This document shows, piece by piece, positions 4,181 to 7,146 of a DNA stretch of 7,146 nt. The notes beneath the pieces were generated by a model. The model was given only the letters and a program-made list of their open reading frames with translations, was not told where the DNA came from and made no database searches. Each line of letters starts with the position of its first letter. The first letter of the stretch is position 1. Origin of the DNA: Desulfuromonas sp. (lineage in GTDB: Bacteria; Desulfobacterota; Desulfuromonadia; Desulfuromonadales; SZUA-401); the NCBI GenBank assembly GCA_002869605.1, contig PKUI01000208.1, positions 1 to 7,146 of the forward strand. Reading direction: 5' to 3'. Made by a program: the position numbers and the translations under genes.

Positions 4181-5647
4181 CTAGCGCATCATTTCAAACC
4201 ACTGGTCCTCACAGGTTTCATCTTTGATATCGAGGAACTTGTTGGCGATCATGGTGAGCATGTTGATCGCTCCCTGGTAACCGACCACCGGGCTGCGGTG
4301 CAGGTTGACACGGTCGATGATCGGGAAGCCGATGCGGAACAGCGGGATCCCGGCGTCGCGAGCGGCCCACTTGCCGTGGGTGTCGCCGATCATGCCGTCG
4401 ACCGGATCGGTGACCAGCAGGCTGCGCATGTGCCAGAGGTCCTTGTTGACGTGGACCGTGCAGCCTTCACCGTACATCGAGGTCTCGAGCAGTGCCTCGA
4501 TCTCCTTCTTGATCTTCTTGGTGGCGCGAGAAATAAGTACGTGGTGAGGAACCGCACCCATTTCGAGCAGGAAGGAGATGATGCCGATGACGTAGTCGGG
4601 GTCTCCGAACACGGCGAACTTCTTGCCGTGCAGGTACTGATGACCGTCGGTCATGGCGTCAACCGCCAGGGCACGCTCCTTCTTGAGCTCCTCGGGGACC
4701 GGCTTGTCGAACAGCTCGGAGAGCTTGAGGATCAGCTCGTCAGTCTTCTGGATGCCGAAAGGCATCGGCAGGGTAGCATTCGCGCCGGTATACTCGGCCT
4801 CGAGCCACTTCATGGTGTTTTTGGTCGAGTGGGTCTGCAGGGCGATGGTCGCCTTGCCGTTGATCGACTCAGCGGCGTCCTCGAGCTTGGTGCCGCCGGC
4901 GTAGAGCTTGTACTCACCATCGCAGCCGGAATCGAAGATGTCGGAGGCATCGGCGAGCACGGTGTAGGGGATGTCCATCAGGTCGCAGATCCGCTTGTAC
5001 TCACGGATGTTGCCGACGTTACCATCGAAACCCGGGATCAGGTTGAGCTTGCCTGTGCACTTGCCCTCGACACTCTGCCCCTCGGTGAGGTTCTGCAGGA
5101 TGCTTCTGAGCATCGCATCGTAGCCATGGATATGGGTGCCGTTGAAACTCGGGGTGTTGGCGTAGGGGGTCGGCAGGTCCTCGGGGATGCAACCGTTCTG
5201 CTTGGCGTTCTTGATGAACGCGGTCAGGTCGTCACCGATAACTTCCGGCATACAGGTGGTGTAGACCGGCATCATCTTCGGCTTGTAGAGGGTGTAGGCG
5301 TTCTCAAGACCCTCGTGCAGGTTGTTCTGCCCGCCGAACACCGCGCCGTCCTCGGTCATTGCGTCGCAGGTTGCCGCAGCCGGCTCACGGTAGTGACGGC
5401 TGAAGGTGCTGCGGAAGTAAGAGGCACAACCCTGCGAACCGTGTACGAACGGCAGCGATCCCTCAAACGAGGTGGCGACCATCTGCGCGCCGAGAGGCTG
5501 GCAGGCGTGGGCCGGGTTGATGACCAGCGCGGTACGCGCGAAGTTCTTCTCTTTGTAGTCTTCGGTATTGATCCATTCCTTGACGCGATCGATCTCTTTC
5601 TGCGGCGTCTCGGTAACCAGTTTGACAGCGGCTTTTGCTGTACTCAT
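4181..5647 (-). CDS. nifK: Nitrogenase molybdenum-iron protein beta chain NifK
   Basis: 488 aa. With NifD it forms the alpha2-beta2 MoFe protein that reduces N2; the P-cluster sits at the NifD-NifK interface. The three beta-chain P-cluster cysteines are visible: NPAHACQPLGA (C49), HGSQGCASYFRS (C74) and YTTCMPEVIGDDL (C132). The serine equivalent to the one that binds the oxidised P-cluster is in NTPSFNG (S167). FSRHYREP (82-89), GGQNNLHEGLEN (105-116) and the C-terminal EDQWFEMMR are also typical. It is about 35 residues shorter than the Azotobacter protein, mainly at the N-terminus, as in many anaerobes. The start ATG at 5645-5647 has GAGGAG eight bases upstream (5656-5661). It follows nifD by 59 bp and is certainly cotranscribed with it. 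Confidence 0.98.
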   Translation of the reverse strand: MSTAKAAVKLVTETPQKEIDRVKEWINTEDYKEKNFARTALVINPAHACQPLGAQMVATSFEGSLPFVHGSQGCASYFRSTFSRHYREPAAATCDAMTEDGAVFGGQNNLHEGLENAYTLYKPKMMPVYTTCMPEVIGDDLTAFIKNAKQNGCIPEDLPTPYANTPSFNGTHIHGYDAMLRSILQNLTEGQSVEGKCTGKLNLIPGFDGNVGNIREYKRICDLMDIPYTVLADASDIFDSGCDGEYKLYAGGTKLEDAAESINGKATIALQTHSTKNTMKWLEAEYTGANATLPMPFGIQKTDELILKLSELFDKPVPEELKKERALAVDAMTDGHQYLHGKKFAVFGDPDYVIGIISFLLEMGAVPHHVLISRATKKIKKEIEALLETSMYGEGCTVHVNKDLWHMRSLLVTDPVDGMIGDTHGKWAARDAGIPLFRIGFPIIDRVNLHRSPVVGYQGAINMLTMIANKFLDIKDETCEDQWFEMMR

Positions 5648-5665
5648 TGTCTTATCTCCTCATAT

Positions 5666-5678
5666 CGGGCCAGGCCCG
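5666..5678 (-). other. Short hairpin in the nifD-nifK spacer
   Basis: CGGGCC, one base, GGCCCG (5666-5671, 5673-5678): a near-perfect GC-rich dyad a few bases upstream of the nifK Shine-Dalgarno. It might tune nifK translation or mRNA processing; the length makes chance possible. Confidence 0.35.
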
Positions 5679-5706
5679 GTAAAACGTATCGTTCCGACAC
5701 TTAAGC

Positions 5707-7146
5707 CTAGAAAGGTGATTTAACCAGCTTCCAGGTCGGGCTGTTGATCGCCATGTCGATGTCGCGGGCGAAAACCTTGAAGCCCTCGTAGCCGTGGTAC
5801 GGACCGGAGTAGTCCCAGCTGTGCATCTGGCGGAAGGGGATCCCGGACTTCTGGAACACGTACTTCTCTTTGATACCGGAACCGATCAGGTCAGGCTTGA
5901 ACTCCTCGACGAATTTCTCGAGCTCGAACTCGGAGACGTCATCGTAGATGATCGTGCCCTTGGCCATCTCCGGGCTGGTACGGTCGTAGTCATCCTGGTG
6001 GGCGAACTCGTAACCGGCGCCGGTCACCTGGATGCCGAGGTCCTCGTAGGCACCAACGGTGTGGCGGGGGCGCAGACCACCGACAAACAGCATCGCGGTC
6101 TTGCCGTCGAGACGCGGCTTGTACTCGTTGATCACAGCTTCCATCTCGGCACGGTATTTCTTGATGACCTTCTCGACGTTCTTCTTGATCTTGTCGTCGA
6201 ACAGCTCACCGATGGCGCGCAGCGACTCTTCGATCTTGGTCGGGCCGAAGAAGTTGTACTCGAGCCAGGGAATGTTCCACTTCTCTTCCATGACCTTACA
6301 CATGTAGTTCATCGAGCGGTAGCAGTGGATCAGGTTGAGCTTGACGCTGTGCGTGGCCGCGATCTTCTCGACCTCGCCGTCACCGGTCCAGACCGACTTG
6401 ACGTTGAGCCCGATCTCTTCGAGGATCGGTTTGGCGGCCCAGACGTCACCGCCGATGTTGTAGTCACCGATCAGGGCGACATCGTAAGGACCGGCTTCAT
6501 CCTTGAACTCGAACTTGCCGATGATGTGGTCGCGGATCGAGTCGTTGGAGATGTGGTGACCGAGCGACTGGGAAACACCGCGGAAACCCTCGCAGTTACA
6601 GGGAACGACCAGCTTGTCGAACTCGGCTTCCTTCTTCTTGGTGACGGCGTTGATGTCGTCACCGATCAGGCCGACCGGGCACTCGGAAAGTACCGAAAAA
6701 CCCTTGGCGAGCGGGAACAGCTCTTTGGCTTCATCGAGCAGTTTCTCGAGCTTGGTGTCGCCGCCGTAAACGATGTCGCGCTCCTGGAAATCGGAGGTAA
6801 AGTCCATCGGGAAGGAGGTGACGCCGGGAACGCCCTGCATCAGGTTACGCCGGGTACCCCAGCTGTAAACGCCGCAGCCGATCGGGCCGTGGGAGACGTG
6901 GACCATGTCGCGGATCGGGCCCCAGACAACACCCTTGGCGCCGGCGTAGGCGCAGCCACGCTGGCTCATGATGCCGGGAACGACTTTCTTGTTCGACTTG
7001 ACCGCACACTTGGCCGAGGTCGGCTCGTTGGCACCGAGATGGGGAGCGCGCTTCTTAGCGGCCTTCTCCGGCATCTCCGCCAGGGTCTCGGCGATCAGCT
7101 TTTCGGTTCTATCCTTGGTAATGCCCTTGATGGGCTTTCTCTCTGC
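5707..7146 (-). CDS. nifD: Nitrogenase molybdenum-iron protein alpha chain NifD (5' end outside window)
   Basis: 479 codons plus stop; the frame is open to the right edge, so the true start is a few codons outside. The ATG at 7072-7074 is internal: the 24 codons before it read [18 protein letters not shown] and similar, a normal NifD N-terminus. NifD holds the active-site FeMo-co. Counting from the window edge, P-cluster ligands are C65 (GCAYAGAKG), C91 ([10 protein letters not shown]) and C156 ([11 protein letters not shown]). FeMo-co ligands are C275 ([11 protein letters not shown]) and H442 (QMHSWDYSG). Active-site residues Q193 and H197 (GVSQSLGHH) and R359 (GGLRPRH) are present. Residues around FeMo-co match the molybdenum type, not the V or Fe-only enzymes. 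There is no Clostridium-type insertion. nifH is expected directly upstream. Confidence 0.98.
   Translation of the reverse strand, partial: AERKPIKGITKDRTEKLIAETLAEMPEKAAKKRAPHLGANEPTSAKCAVKSNKKVVPGIMSQRGCAYAGAKGVVWGPIRDMVHVSHGPIGCGVYSWGTRRNLMQGVPGVTSFPMDFTSDFQERDIVYGGDTKLEKLLDEAKELFPLAKGFSVLSECPVGLIGDDINAVTKKKEAEFDKLVVPCNCEGFRGVSQSLGHHISNDSIRDHIIGKFEFKDEAGPYDVALIGDYNIGGDVWAAKPILEEIGLNVKSVWTGDGEVEKIAATHSVKLNLIHCYRSMNYMCKVMEEKWNIPWLEYNFFGPTKIEESLRAIGELFDDKIKKNVEKVIKKYRAEMEAVINEYKPRLDGKTAMLFVGGLRPRHTVGAYEDLGIQVTGAGYEFAHQDDYDRTSPEMAKGTIIYDDVSEFELEKFVEEFKPDLIGSGIKEKYVFQKSGIPFRQMHSWDYSGPYHGYEGFKVFARDIDMAINSPTWKLVKSPF

Noticed and set aside
4148..5704. A 518-codon open frame on the plus strand across nifK
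   Set aside because: It is the antisense shadow of nifK, with low-complexity Val/Asp/Gly/Leu-rich composition that GC-rich codon bias gives; no recognisable domain.
7072..7074. ATG as the start of nifD
   Set aside because: The frame is open to the window edge with typical NifD N-terminal residues before it, so this Met is internal.

Overview
The window carries part of a molybdenum nitrogenase (nif) cluster with adjoining molybdate genes. Every gene I can support is on the minus strand, so the operon reads from the right end to the left. The organism looks like an anaerobic or microaerophilic diazotroph of the Desulfuromonadales (Geobacter / Desulfuromonas / Pelobacter type). This is an inference. 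It rests on the style of the NifD and NifK proteins, a NifB that is only the radical-SAM half, a sigma-54 promoter, and above all an RNA leader on nifB that fits ANTAR-type antitermination, the mode reported for nif genes in Geobacter sulfurreducens (GnfR).

Layout in transcription order. nifD (7146 to 5707, 5' end outside the window) and nifK (5647 to 4181) encode the two MoFe-protein subunits, with all P-cluster and FeMo-co ligands visible. A 440-bp gene-free spacer (4180-3741) follows, filled with palindromes: a 141-bp imperfect palindrome touching the nifK stop codon, then a 119-bp imperfect palindrome flanked by two near-identical GC-rich hairpins. Next come nifX (3740 to 3351), a nif-specific 2[4Fe-4S] ferredoxin (3304 to 3035) ending in a strong terminator, and a second NifX-family gene (2857 to 2468) that looks like the C-terminal domain of a classical NifB encoded separately. 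That gene ends at another strong terminator (2341-2380).

A second unit begins at a sigma-54 promoter near 2258-2274. Its leader, about 160 nt, holds two small hexaloop hairpins and an overlapping terminator, then nifB (2087 to 1194) and a terminator-like hairpin. The last unit is modE (1106 to 297), a molybdate-responsive repressor with a ModE-operator-like dyad abutting its start codon, followed by modA (270 to 1, 3' end outside), the periplasmic molybdate-binding protein.

Together: ModA and ModE supply and sense molybdate. NifB makes the iron-sulfur core of FeMo-co, the two NifX-family proteins probably carry cofactor intermediates, the ferredoxin donates electrons for nitrogenase or cofactor assembly, and NifDK is the catalyst. 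nifH and nifEN are not in the window. The most notable finding is the putative ANTAR antitermination leader of nifB; next are the two long palindromic elements between nifK and nifX.
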